Source: Bryobacterales bacterium
GTDB lineage: Bacteria > Acidobacteriota > Terriglobia > Bryobacterales > Bryobacteraceae
Assembly (NCBI GenBank): GCA_003132865.1
Contig: PKYZ01000133.1
Span: 1,217 to 16,200 of the forward strand
Direction: 5' to 3'
Length of the DNA: 14,984 nt
The notes beneath the pieces are model-generated. The model was not told where the DNA came from. It made no database searches and saw nothing but the letters and a program-made list of their open reading frames with translations. Made by a program: the position numbers and the translations under genes. Positions 1 through 5,591 of this stretch are shown here, piece by piece; position 1 is the first letter of the stretch; every line of letters starts with the position of its first letter.

Positions 1-61
1 GCGGCGAACTTCAGTTCGCCGTTCTGTCGGCTGAAGCCGACAGCAGCACGCTGAAGCGTGC
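1..61. repeat. Three tandem palindromes with a constant TGAA loop
   Basis: Three back-to-back perfect inverted repeats lie at 2-21 (8-bp stem), 24-43 (8-bp stem) and 46-61 (6-bp stem), separated by only 2 nt. Stem sequences differ, but every loop is four bases closed by a C-G pair: TTCA in the first, which is TGAA on the other strand, and TGAA in the other two. They sit just downstream (3') of the minus-strand serine hydrolase gene. They could act as transcript-end stems or as REP-like dispersed elements. There is no following T-run on either strand, so a classical intrinsic terminator is not shown. The left end may be cut by the window. Confidence 0.8.
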
Positions 62-80
62 GCCACAGACCTTGCGCTGA

Positions 81-1496
81 TTAGCGGCTGGGTAAACGCG
101 CGGCGATGAAGTCCGCGATGCGGGTGGCCGCGGGCGGGTCCAGGTTCGCCAGGACGGCGACGATATAGCCGGAGTCGGGCGAGAATTTCAAGTCGCCGTT
201 CATGCCGGGCGCGCCGCCGCCGTGGCCCAGCCAACGCACGCCGCCGGCGGTGGCATCGGAGAATCCGTAGGCGTACTTCCCGCCCGGGCCGCCTTCGACT
301 TTGCCGGTGGTCAGCAGTTCGGTGTATTCGGCGTTGAGGAGTTTGTGTTCCATTACCGCGTTGGCGAAGTGGACCAGGTCCGCGACGGTCGAGTAGCCCC
401 CTCCGGCGGAGGTGCCGCGCACCGGAAGGGTATCGTTGTTGGGCTGCCATTTTTCATTTGTGTACATGTAGCCGACGGCGCGGCCATCCACTTTTTCTTC
501 TTCCGGAAACGAGTCGGTGCGGGTCATGCCGGCCGGCTGGAAAATATGCTCCCGAACGTAATCGTAGTAGCTTTGGCCGGATACTTTTTCGACCAACACG
601 CCCAGCAGAATGAATCCGTAGTTGCTGTAAGCGAACCGCGCGCCGGGCTCGAATTCCGGAGCGCGCTTGCCGTACAGCGCGATGTAACTGCCCAGCGTGC
701 GAAGGGTCAGCCGATTCTTCTCAAAATCGGGACCAAAGATGTCGCCCGTGCCGCCGGTGTGGGTCAGCAGACGATGCACAGTCACTTTGGCGGCGATTTC
801 TTTGTTCGGGTAATCGGTTAAATACTTCCCGATGGGATCGGTCAGCTTCAATTTGCCGGCCTGCGCGAGCTGGAGCACGGCGGTAGCCGTGAACATCTTA
901 TTCATGGAGCCGATGCGAAACCGCGTATCCAGCCGATTGGGGGTATCGTGTTCGCGGTCGGCCAACCCGTAGGCGCCGGAGAAGACGACCTGGTGCCCTT
1001 TGGCGATCATTACGGCTCCGGCGAAGCGGTCTTCGGCGGTCCGTTTTTGGATTTCGGCCTGCAGCGCAACGATGGCTTCGGATTCGCTCAGCCGAGCTGG
1101 CGCGGGAGAGTCCGCAGCCAGGGGAATGAGCTGGAGGCCGAACTGCTTGAATTGGTGCGGAGGGGCGGGATCGACCTCCATTGTGAATCGGGCGATGTTA
1201 TCGGAATCCCGCTCCTTGACGATGCCGGTCAGCTTGTCCGGGGCGGACTCCTCGACCTTCTTGAAATCGAAACCGCCGGTCATGCGCCGGAAATCCATTT
1301 GCTGGTCGATGCGCGCTTCCGGATCGTTTTCCTTGAGGAACTTTTGGAGTTCATCGCGTTGACCGCGGTTGAAGACCTCGAGCCAGTGGGCGAACTGACG
1401 GCCGGCGGGTGTGTCCGGAGTCTGGGGAGGTTGGGCCGCGAGCAGGCCGCACAGGGAGGCCAGCGTTAGCACTTGCAGGATCAGTCGTTTTGACAT
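81..1496 (-). CDS. Secreted serine hydrolase, beta-lactamase/PBP fold (class C-like)
   Basis: A 471-residue protein of the Beta-lactamase (PF00144) type, which includes esterases, D-aminopeptidases and penicillin-binding-protein relatives. An N-terminal signal peptide (about residues 1-21, hydrophobic core LILQVLTLASLCGLLA) predicts export. The catalytic triad of motifs is complete: SMNK at 197-200 (nucleophile Ser197, Lys200), YSN at 290-292, and HGG at 425-427 in place of the KTG box. Residues 25-130 form an extra N-terminal segment beginning with a helix-rich stretch (HWLEVFNRGQ), like the small domain that precedes the hydrolase in many acidobacterial paralogues. The ATG start gives the signal peptide, but no good Shine-Dalgarno is seen. 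It lies 15 nt after the PHP phosphatase stop on the same strand, so the two are probably co-transcribed. The substrate cannot be told from sequence; resistance to beta-lactams should not be assumed. Confidence 0.93.
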   Translation of the reverse strand: MSKRLILQVLTLASLCGLLAAQPPQTPDTPAGRQFAHWLEVFNRGQRDELQKFLKENDPEARIDQQMDFRRMTGGFDFKKVEESAPDKLTGIVKERDSDNIARFTMEVDPAPPHQFKQFGLQLIPLAADSPAPARLSESEAIVALQAEIQKRTAEDRFAGAVMIAKGHQVVFSGAYGLADREHDTPNRLDTRFRIGSMNKMFTATAVLQLAQAGKLKLTDPIGKYLTDYPNKEIAAKVTVHRLLTHTGGTGDIFGPDFEKNRLTLRTLGSYIALYGKRAPEFEPGARFAYSNYGFILLGVLVEKVSGQSYYDYVREHIFQPAGMTRTDSFPEEEKVDGRAVGYMYTNEKWQPNNDTLPVRGTSAGGGYSTVADLVHFANAVMEHKLLNAEYTELLTTGKVEGGPGGKYAYGFSDATAGGVRWLGHGGGAPGMNGDLKFSPDSGYIVAVLANLDPPAATRIADFIAARLPSR

Positions 1497-1511
1497 AACA
1501 GGGTTAGACGG

Positions 1512-2276
1512 TCAAAAGCCCAACCGGTACCATTTTCCCTTCCGGGGGGTGGGCACGGGATCGAGCAGCACGATCTCTTCGCCGGCGATGGCGGCCTGGG
1601 GAGCGGTGGTGAAGAGCAGTTTGGCAAGGCTGGGGTTCCAGGTATTCTCGACGTATTGATAGGCGTCGCGGAGGACCGGCGTGCGGTATTTGGTGTCGTG
1701 GGCATCGCTGGCGATGAAGTGCACCAGGTTGCGGTTCATCAACTCGGTGGCCACGGACTTGGCGGAGCGTCCGAAACCGCCCAGCAAAGATCCCGCGGTG
1801 ACTTGCACGAGCGCGCCATTTTCGACCCAGGATTGCAACTGATCGAGTCGCGAGTGCAGGAGGGCGTTGCGTTCGGGGTGGGTGACGATGGGCGTGAGAC
1901 CGGCCCGCTGGAGGCGGTCGAAGATTTCCTGGGTAGTCCGGGGGATGAGGAGTTCGGAGAATTCGACCAGGAGATAGCAGAGGTGATTGATGGCGTACTT
2001 GGGGGGATTGGCCAGAGCGTCCTGAATATTCTCCAGGGTGAGATGGAAGTCGCAGCCGCGGTGGATGCGGGGCAGGGGGCCAGCGGCGTCTTGCAGTTCG
2101 GCGATTTTCTGGCCGATCAGACCGGGGTCGAAGGTGAACTGGGTGTTGGCGTGGGGGGTGGCCACGATGTCGGTAGTGCCGGAATCGGCCGCCAGGCGCA
2201 GCATGGCGACGGAGTCCTCGAGGGTTCTTGCGCCATCGTCGAGGCCGGACAAGATATGGCTATGGATATCGACCAA
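1512..2276 (-). CDS. PHP-domain protein-tyrosine phosphatase, CpsB/YwqE type
   Basis: A 254-residue protein of the manganese-dependent CpsB/CapC/YwqE phosphatase family, which removes phosphate from the tyrosine tail of Wzc/CpsD-type kinases. Metal-binding motifs are in the usual order: HSH at 5-7, ATPH with His42, EFS with Glu105, THPERN with His133/Glu135, and ASDAH with Asp191/His193. The usual Glu of the GAE motif appears to be Asp76 (GCDFHLT), a conservative change. The start is TTG at 2274-2276. It is chosen because the family begins M-x-D-I-H-S-H-I-L and no ATG or GTG lies in frame just upstream. No well-spaced Shine-Dalgarno is seen. It is transcribed divergently from the FecR-like gene and away from the kinase gene at 5592, its likely substrate by family knowledge. 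The C-terminal tail after residue 235 is basic and proline-containing. Confidence 0.93.
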   Translation of the reverse strand: MVDIHSHILSGLDDGARTLEDSVAMLRLAADSGTTDIVATPHANTQFTFDPGLIGQKIAELQDAAGPLPRIHRGCDFHLTLENIQDALANPPKYAINHLCYLLVEFSELLIPRTTQEIFDRLQRAGLTPIVTHPERNALLHSRLDQLQSWVENGALVQVTAGSLLGGFGRSAKSVATELMNRNLVHFIASDAHDTKYRTPVLRDAYQYVENTWNPSLAKLLFTTAPQAAIAGEEIVLLDPVPTPRKGKWYRLGF

Positions 2277-2326
2277 CCCTGATGCTACTACAGGCGGCGG
2301 GGCGCGGTAAATTGTTTTGGAGATTA

Positions 2327-2359
2327 TTCGGACGATGGCTGCACCTCATCCGAAAGGAG
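2327..2359 (+). promoter_or_regulatory. 5' leader stem next to the RBS of the FecR-like gene
   Basis: In the 92-nt divergent intergenic region (2277-2368), TTCGGA at 2327-2332 pairs exactly with TCCGAA at 2349-2354. The right arm overlaps the first bases of the strong Shine-Dalgarno AAAGGAG (2353-2359), which is 9 nt from the ATG at 2369. That Shine-Dalgarno fixes the start of the downstream gene. The stem could dampen ribosome access, but a 6-bp stem with a 16-nt loop is weak. I could not identify convincing -35/-10 boxes for either divergent gene. Confidence 0.4.
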
Positions 2360-2368
2360 ATTGTTCGT

Positions 2369-3289
2369 ATGTCCAGATTCGCCCGCCGGGCTTCGCTCGG
2401 CCTGTTGTGGCTCTGCGCCCTGTCATCGAGTTTCGCCGCCAGCCCTGCCATCGGCTTGGTGGTGGCCAACGGCAGCTTCCAATTGGACCACTCGAGAGTG
2501 TGGGCAAGCGCCACGCTCTTCGATGGCAATGTGATCGAAACGAACGTTTCGTCGTCGCAACTTCAGCTCAACAAGGGTGTTACTCTGCGGCTGGCGGCGG
2601 AGACACGCGCGCGCGTCTATGAATCGCGGCTGGTTTTGGAGAAAGGCATCGGGCAGTTGGAGTCCACGAACTACCGCATCGAGGCCGCCAGCTTGCGGGT
2701 CGAAGCGGATAAGCCGGGTGCCACGGCGCGGGTGCAGTTGGCCGGACCGAAGCGCGTTGTGGTAGCCGCCCGCGACGGGAGCGTGCGCGTGAGCAACGCC
2801 GACGGGGTTCTCATCGCCAGACTCGATAGCGGCCGTGAAATGACGTTCGAGCCGCAAGAAAACGCCGGTGCCACGGTCACCAAGGTTTCCGGCATCCTGG
2901 CGCTGAAGGACGGCAAGTTCATCGTGGTTGATCGGGTCACGAACGTCACCATGCAGGTTCAGGGCGCCGGCTTGGAAGCCGAGGTCGGGAATCTGGTGGA
3001 GATCACCGGGACGGTGGATTCCGCCGCACCTACTGTGGCCGGGGCTTCGCAGCTTATCGATGTCACCAGTATCAAGCGCCTGACAAAGGGTGCACGGCCG
3101 GCGGCGGCAGCGGCGGGGGCCGCAGGCGCAGCAGGGGCCGGCGCCGCGGCAGCCGCGGCTGGAGGCCTCTCCACCGGCGCCATAGTGGCCATTGTGGGCG
3201 GAGTCGCCGCGGCGGGCACCCTGGGAGGGTTGGCAGCCGCCGATGCGCTGCCCGGGCAGGGTGGAAGCCAGCCAAGCACCAGCCGTTAG
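2369..3289 (+). CDS. Secreted FecR-like protein with Ala/Gly-rich C-terminal tail
   Basis: A 306-residue protein. The ATG at 2369 is chosen over in-frame upstream codons because AAAGGAG lies 9 nt before it and it begins a clear signal peptide (residues 1-24, ending SFAAS). Residues 28-165 resemble a FecR-type beta-rich domain: GLVVANGSFQLD, then GNVIET, LQLNKGVTLRLA, and repeated short strands ending RLDSGREMTF. Residues 172-237 (GILALKDGKFIVVD, VGNLVEITGTVDS, IDVTSIKRL) look like a small OB-fold barrel. Residues 244-266 are nearly pure Ala/Gly, followed by a glycine-zipper hydrophobic segment (268-290) that could anchor in a membrane. FecR-like proteins outside iron signalling occur as periplasmic or surface proteins; the ligand here is unknown. 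It is a single gene followed by a hairpin, not obviously part of the export operon. The domain reading is by eye and only moderately sure; the gene itself is secure. Confidence 0.85.
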   Translation: MSRFARRASLGLLWLCALSSSFAASPAIGLVVANGSFQLDHSRVWASATLFDGNVIETNVSSSQLQLNKGVTLRLAAETRARVYESRLVLEKGIGQLESTNYRIEAASLRVEADKPGATARVQLAGPKRVVVAARDGSVRVSNADGVLIARLDSGREMTFEPQENAGATVTKVSGILALKDGKFIVVDRVTNVTMQVQGAGLEAEVGNLVEITGTVDSAAPTVAGASQLIDVTSIKRLTKGARPAAAAAGAAGAAGAGAAAAAAGGLSTGAIVAIVGGVAAAGTLGGLAAADALPGQGGSQPSTSR

Positions 3290-3291
3290 AG

Positions 3292-3308
3292 GGCGCGCTT
3301 TGCGCGCC
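3292..3308 (+). terminator. GC-only hairpin directly after the FecR-like gene
   Basis: GGCGCGC (3292-3298) pairs perfectly with GCGCGCC (3302-3308) across a TTT loop, starting 2 nt after the TAG stop. The position suits a transcript-end stem. There is no following T-run, so it would be Rho-assisted or an RNA-stabilising stem rather than a textbook intrinsic terminator. Confidence 0.5.
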
Positions 3309-3375
3309 GGAGGTCGGGGGCCGGGAACCGGGTTGTGTCTTGGCGCCGGACCCGCGCACCTGCATTAATCGTGAG

Positions 3376-3485
3376 GCGGTCCCCCTGGACCGCGGCCGAC
3401 GCCCTCGCCGGCCTGTCGCGGTCGTCGAAGGCCTTAGCTCTTCGAACGAAAGAGCGTCCGCGGCGGACGCAGACCAGGGGGTCTG
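3376..3485. repeat. Composite palindromic repeat, diverged inverted pair
   Basis: Four perfect inverted repeats are packed here: 3376-3393 (7-bp stem, loop CCCT, which is AGGG on the minus strand), 3437-3455 (GCTCTT/AAGAGC), 3454-3470 (8-bp stem around one G) and 3470-3485 (6-bp stem, loop AGGG). The left part (about 3379-3402) resembles the reverse complement of the right part (about 3454-3483), both being CC-loop-GG stems next to a GCG/CGG-rich palindrome. The whole therefore looks like an inverted pair around a spacer of roughly 50 bp. A 16-bp piece at 3470-3485 recurs at 4593-4608 with one mismatch, which shows that it is a dispersed element. Confidence 0.7.
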
Positions 3486-3646
3486 CCCCACGAATTCTGC
3501 GACATTACCGATATTGGGAGAGGTATGCGGCATTAGGCAGGAGTGCATGCGCCACGAAGCCGGCAGAAACCAAACAATAACAGAGAATAAACAGCCCCAA
3601 TGTTTACCATCTGTGTGCTGAAAGTATTTCAACTTACTTTTTGGCT

Positions 3647-3662
3647 AGTCCCAAATGGGACT
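3647..3662. promoter_or_regulatory. Perfect 16-bp inverted repeat, candidate operator
   Basis: AGTCCCA (3647-3653) and TGGGACT (3656-3662) form a perfect two-fold symmetric site with an AA centre, ending 22 nt before the ATG of the NusG-like gene. Symmetry, length and position fit binding of a dimeric regulator. In RNA it could also form a short stem. The cognate protein is unknown. Confidence 0.55.
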
Positions 3663-3685
3663 GAGATAGCGATAGCTTTGTCTCA
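3662..3685 (+). promoter_or_regulatory. Structured leader at the start of the NusG-like gene
   Basis: TGAGA (3662-3666) pairs with TCTCA (3681-3685), the last base being the A of the ATG. Inside is a tandem GATAGC repeat (3665-3676) and a small AGC-GATA-GCT hairpin (3668-3677). No Shine-Dalgarno precedes this start. The TAGCG-AT-AGCTTT string faintly recalls the ops element read by RfaH, which also makes a tiny hairpin in the non-template strand. The resemblance is weak and the role is inferred only. Confidence 0.3.
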
Positions 3686-4257
3686 TGACTAAGTCACATG
3701 CATGGTTCGCTCTAACTGCCAAGTCCCGGCACGAGAAGATGGTCGCCGAGAACCTGCGCGGCAAGGGTCTGGAGTCGTTCGTGCCGCTCTACCGGACGCG
3801 GCGCCAGTGGACGGATCGTATCCAGTCCGTCGATTTACCACTGTTCCCCGGTTATGTGTTCTGCCGTTTCGCTTATGCAAGCCGGCTCCCGGTGCTGAAC
3901 ACTCCCGGGGTAACTTCGGTGGTCAGCTTTTCAGACGTTCCCACGCCGGTGACAGACGATGAGATCTCGCGCATCCGCACGATTCAGGCGTCGGGGCTGC
4001 CGTCGCAGCCGTGGCCGTACGTGCGCGTGGGACAAAAGGCGCGTATTGAGTGGGGGTCCCTGGCCGGCTTGGAAGGCGTTCTGATTCGCGAAAAGGATGC
4101 GCTCCGCGTGGTGGTTTCCGTGGAGCTGTTGCGCCGCGCGGTGGCCGTGGAAATCGACCGCGACATGATCCGCGCGGTGGAAGGCGCGGAGCACGCCAGC
4201 ATGGCGCACGTATATCTTACTAACCAGGCAAAAGCTTCGGGCTTGAGGCGGGGCTGA
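3685..4257 (+). CDS. NusG-like specialised elongation factor (RfaH/UpxY/LoaP type)
   Basis: A 190-residue protein with an NGN domain (residues about 5-100) and a C-terminal KOW segment (about 115-145, VGQKARIEWGSLAGLEGVLI). The motif FPGYVF at 54-59 is the NGN hallmark, and the opening AWFALTAKSRHEK matches the family start, so the ATG at 3685 is accepted despite no visible Shine-Dalgarno. Paralogues of NusG that head polysaccharide operons bind paused RNA polymerase and suppress termination over long transcripts. Leading this export and glycan operon, it is the probable processive antiterminator of the locus. A housekeeping NusG would sit with secE/rplK and tends to have a different linker, so this is taken as a paralogue. 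The tail after residue 165 (AEHASMAHVYL...) is not recognised. It is separated from the next gene by 62 nt containing a large imperfect hairpin. Confidence 0.92.
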   Translation: MTKSHAWFALTAKSRHEKMVAENLRGKGLESFVPLYRTRRQWTDRIQSVDLPLFPGYVFCRFAYASRLPVLNTPGVTSVVSFSDVPTPVTDDEISRIRTIQASGLPSQPWPYVRVGQKARIEWGSLAGLEGVLIREKDALRVVVSVELLRRAVAVEIDRDMIRAVEGAEHASMAHVYLTNQAKASGLRRG

Positions 4258-4292
4258 GAGTCCCGGCCCAGAGGGTACCCGGCTGAAGCCCG
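4238..4292 (+). promoter_or_regulatory. Large imperfect hairpin between nusG-like and RHH-like genes
   Basis: The 15-nt arm 4238-4252 and the 15-nt arm 4278-4292 pair at 13 of 15 positions, looping out 25 nt that include the nusG-like stop codon (4255-4257). The structure ends 15 nt before the AGGTG Shine-Dalgarno of the next gene. There is no T-run. It could be an attenuator or pause stem, a processing site, or a decayed palindromic repeat: its right arm contains the same GGC-TGAA-GCC core as the repeats at 1-61. Confidence 0.4.
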
Positions 4293-4319
4293 CCCACCAG
4301 ACGACTCAGGTGTTTGGCG

Positions 4320-4589
4320 ATGACGAGTAAGCCTCGAAACCGGATCGTGGTGTTCCGGCTTAGCCAGGAAGAGTATCGCTCGCTGCAGGAAGCTTGCAAC
4401 CGGGCGGGGGCTCGGAATCTCTCCGACTTTACCCGTTCCGAGGTTCTGGAATGCGTGAATTCGGACGCTTATGGCGGCCATTTGGCCCGCCGCTTCGCTT
4501 CGCTCGAACAGCAGATAGCGGTCATGCAATTTCAACTGAACAACCTGCTTCAAGGAGTGTCTCATGAAGAAGTCAAGCAGCAGTCTTAG
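4320..4589 (+). CDS. Small ribbon-helix-helix-like protein with coiled-coil tail
   Basis: An 89-residue protein. ATG 4320 is preferred over the TTG at 4314 because AGGTG (4308-4312) is 7 nt upstream of the ATG but only 1 nt from the TTG. Residues 7-13 (NRIVVFR) form a beta-strand-like run, followed by a helix (16-30, SQEEYRSLQEACNRAG) and a second helix (34-46, LSDFTRSEVLECV), the layout of ribbon-helix-helix DNA-binding proteins and MobC/CopG-like relatives. Residues 54-78 (HLARRFASLEQQIAVMQFQL) look like a short coiled coil. It probably dimerises and may bind DNA; a regulatory role in this operon is inferred from position only. Its 3' end overlaps the export gene by 26 nt, so the two are translationally linked, and its TAG stop abuts a palindrome at 4590. 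Confidence 0.8.
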   Translation: MTSKPRNRIVVFRLSQEEYRSLQEACNRAGARNLSDFTRSEVLECVNSDAYGGHLARRFASLEQQIAVMQFQLNNLLQGVSHEEVKQQS

Positions 4590-5541
4590 GGACAGACCAG
4601 GAGGTCTGTCCTACCTACTCTTGTTGGCAGTTCTAGCGGTGGCTTCGGCGCAGGTGCGCCCCGCAGCCGAGACGGCCAACGCCAATCTGCCGGCCCAACG
4701 CATCGGCGCCAACGACCTGGTGGCGGTCTCGGTATACGACGCGCCGGAGTTAACGCGCACCGTGCGGGTAGGCGCGGATGGGCTGATGCGGCTCCCCATG
4801 CTCAAGCGGCACATCAAGGCCGAGGGACTGATGCCGGGCGAGCTGGAAACAACTATTGCATCGGCCCTGGTGGCGGAACAACTGATCGTGGACCCTTTCG
4901 TCACCGTGACCATCGCCGAATACAACAGCCGTCCCATTTCCGTGGCGGGAGCCGTGAAGCAGCCGCTCACGTTCCAGGCGTCCGGCCCGGTGACCTTGCT
5001 GGAAGCAATCACCAAGGCCGGCGGACTGGCTCCCGAAGCGGGTTCCGAAATCCTGGTCAGCCGCGCGCAGTCCGGCCCGGATGGCTCCGTTACCGCACTG
5101 GTGCAGCGCATTCTGGTGAAGGGCCTGATCGATACCGCGGATCCCGCGCTGAACATATCCTTGATTGGCGGCGAGGAGATCCGCGTGCCGGAAGCCGGCC
5201 GGGTTTACGTAATCGGCAACGTCAAAAAGCCGGGCGCTTTCGCCGTGCAGGATGGCGTGGAATCGACCGTCTTGAAGATGCTGGCGTTGTCCGAAGGGCT
5301 CATGCCCTTCGCCTCGAAGGACGCCTACATCTACCGGCGGGAAGCCAACGGCAGCAAGAATGAAATACAGATCCCGCTGAGCAAGATCATGGAGCGCAAG
5401 GCGCCGGACGCGTCCCTGCTGGCCAACGATATTCTCTATGTGCCGGATAACAAGGGCCGCCGCATGACCATCGGCGCCCTCGAAAGGGTCCTGGCCTTCG
5501 GCGCAGGCGCCAGCACGGCGCTCATTTACACCGTTCATTGA
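4564..5541 (+). CDS. Polysaccharide export protein, Wza/OPX type
   Basis: A 325-residue protein with a Poly_export (PES) domain at about 45-120 (RIGANDLVAVSVYDAPELTR, then DGLMRLPML), a first SLBB domain at about 122-205 (ISVAGAVKQPLTF, LLEAITKAGGL) and a second SLBB at about 213-295 (VYVIGNVKKPGAF, LKMLALSEGL). It ends in a hydrophobic helix (about 302-322). The signal peptide ends ASA-Q near residue 29. There is no lipobox cysteine, so unlike E. coli Wza it is not predicted to be lipidated. The start is set by AAGGAG (4552-4557) 6 nt before ATG 4564. Family role: the outer-membrane or periplasmic part of the export conduit, working with the Wzc-like protein encoded 50 nt downstream. Oddity: codons 9-16 (RDRPGGLS) are a perfect palindromic repeat sitting in the signal-peptide n-region. 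Confidence 0.95.
   Translation: MKKSSSSLRDRPGGLSYLLLLAVLAVASAQVRPAAETANANLPAQRIGANDLVAVSVYDAPELTRTVRVGADGLMRLPMLKRHIKAEGLMPGELETTIASALVAEQLIVDPFVTVTIAEYNSRPISVAGAVKQPLTFQASGPVTLLEAITKAGGLAPEAGSEILVSRAQSGPDGSVTALVQRILVKGLIDTADPALNISLIGGEEIRVPEAGRVYVIGNVKKPGAFAVQDGVESTVLKMLALSEGLMPFASKDAYIYRREANGSKNEIQIPLSKIMERKAPDASLLANDILYVPDNKGRRMTIGALERVLAFGAGASTALIYTVH
4590..4611. repeat. Palindromic repeat inside the signal-peptide codons of the exporter
   Basis: A perfect 9-bp stem, GGACAGACC (4590-4598) and GGTCTGTCC (4603-4611), around the loop AGGA. The inner 16 bp (4593-4608) differ by one base from the palindrome at 3470-3485. It begins one base after the stop codon of the RHH-like gene and is translated in the exporter frame as RDRPGGLS, between the lysine start and the hydrophobic core. 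It also contains an AGGAGGT string (4599-4605), but no start codon is correctly spaced from it. Confidence 0.8.
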
Positions 5542-5591
5542 GTCGATGCTTCGTGCCTGGCTAACCGAAAAGCTAATCAAAAGGCAATCAT

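Larger units (their letters stand above)
3290..3684. other. 395-bp intergenic region rich in palindromes, no credible gene
   Basis: No reading frame here shows a ribosome-binding site, a domain-like sequence or a credible codon pattern. In order it holds a stop-proximal hairpin (3292-3308), a composite palindromic repeat (3376-3485), an AT-richer stretch (about 3575-3645) that is the likeliest promoter area, a small inverted repeat (TGAAA 3619-3623 with TTTCA 3627-3631), a perfect 16-bp inverted repeat (3647-3662) and a structured leader up to the ATG at 3685. I could not assign -35/-10 or sigma-54 boxes with confidence. Confidence 0.7.

Noticed and set aside
222..2282. Several plus-strand open frames opposite the two minus-strand genes
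   Set aside because: Antisense shadows typical of GC-rich genes; the minus-strand proteins carry complete catalytic motifs.
2228..2368. In-frame upstream extension (47 codons) of the FecR-like gene from an ATG at 2228
   Set aside because: It runs through the start of the divergent phosphatase gene, has no Shine-Dalgarno and precedes a proper signal peptide that begins at ATG 2369 with AAAGGAG.
3335..3621. Small plus-strand open frames in the intergenic region
   Set aside because: Their sequence is dictated by the palindromes, with no Shine-Dalgarno and no recognisable fold.
3072..3632. 186-codon minus-strand open frame over the Ala-rich tail and the intergenic palindromes
   Set aside because: It is made from the antisense of a low-complexity Ala/Gly region plus palindromic repeats; no RBS, no domain pattern.
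3641..3660. Possible sigma-54 -24/-12 promoter starting at TTGGC
   Set aside because: GG is present at 3643-3644, but the GC expected 10 bp later is AT, so the element is not supported.
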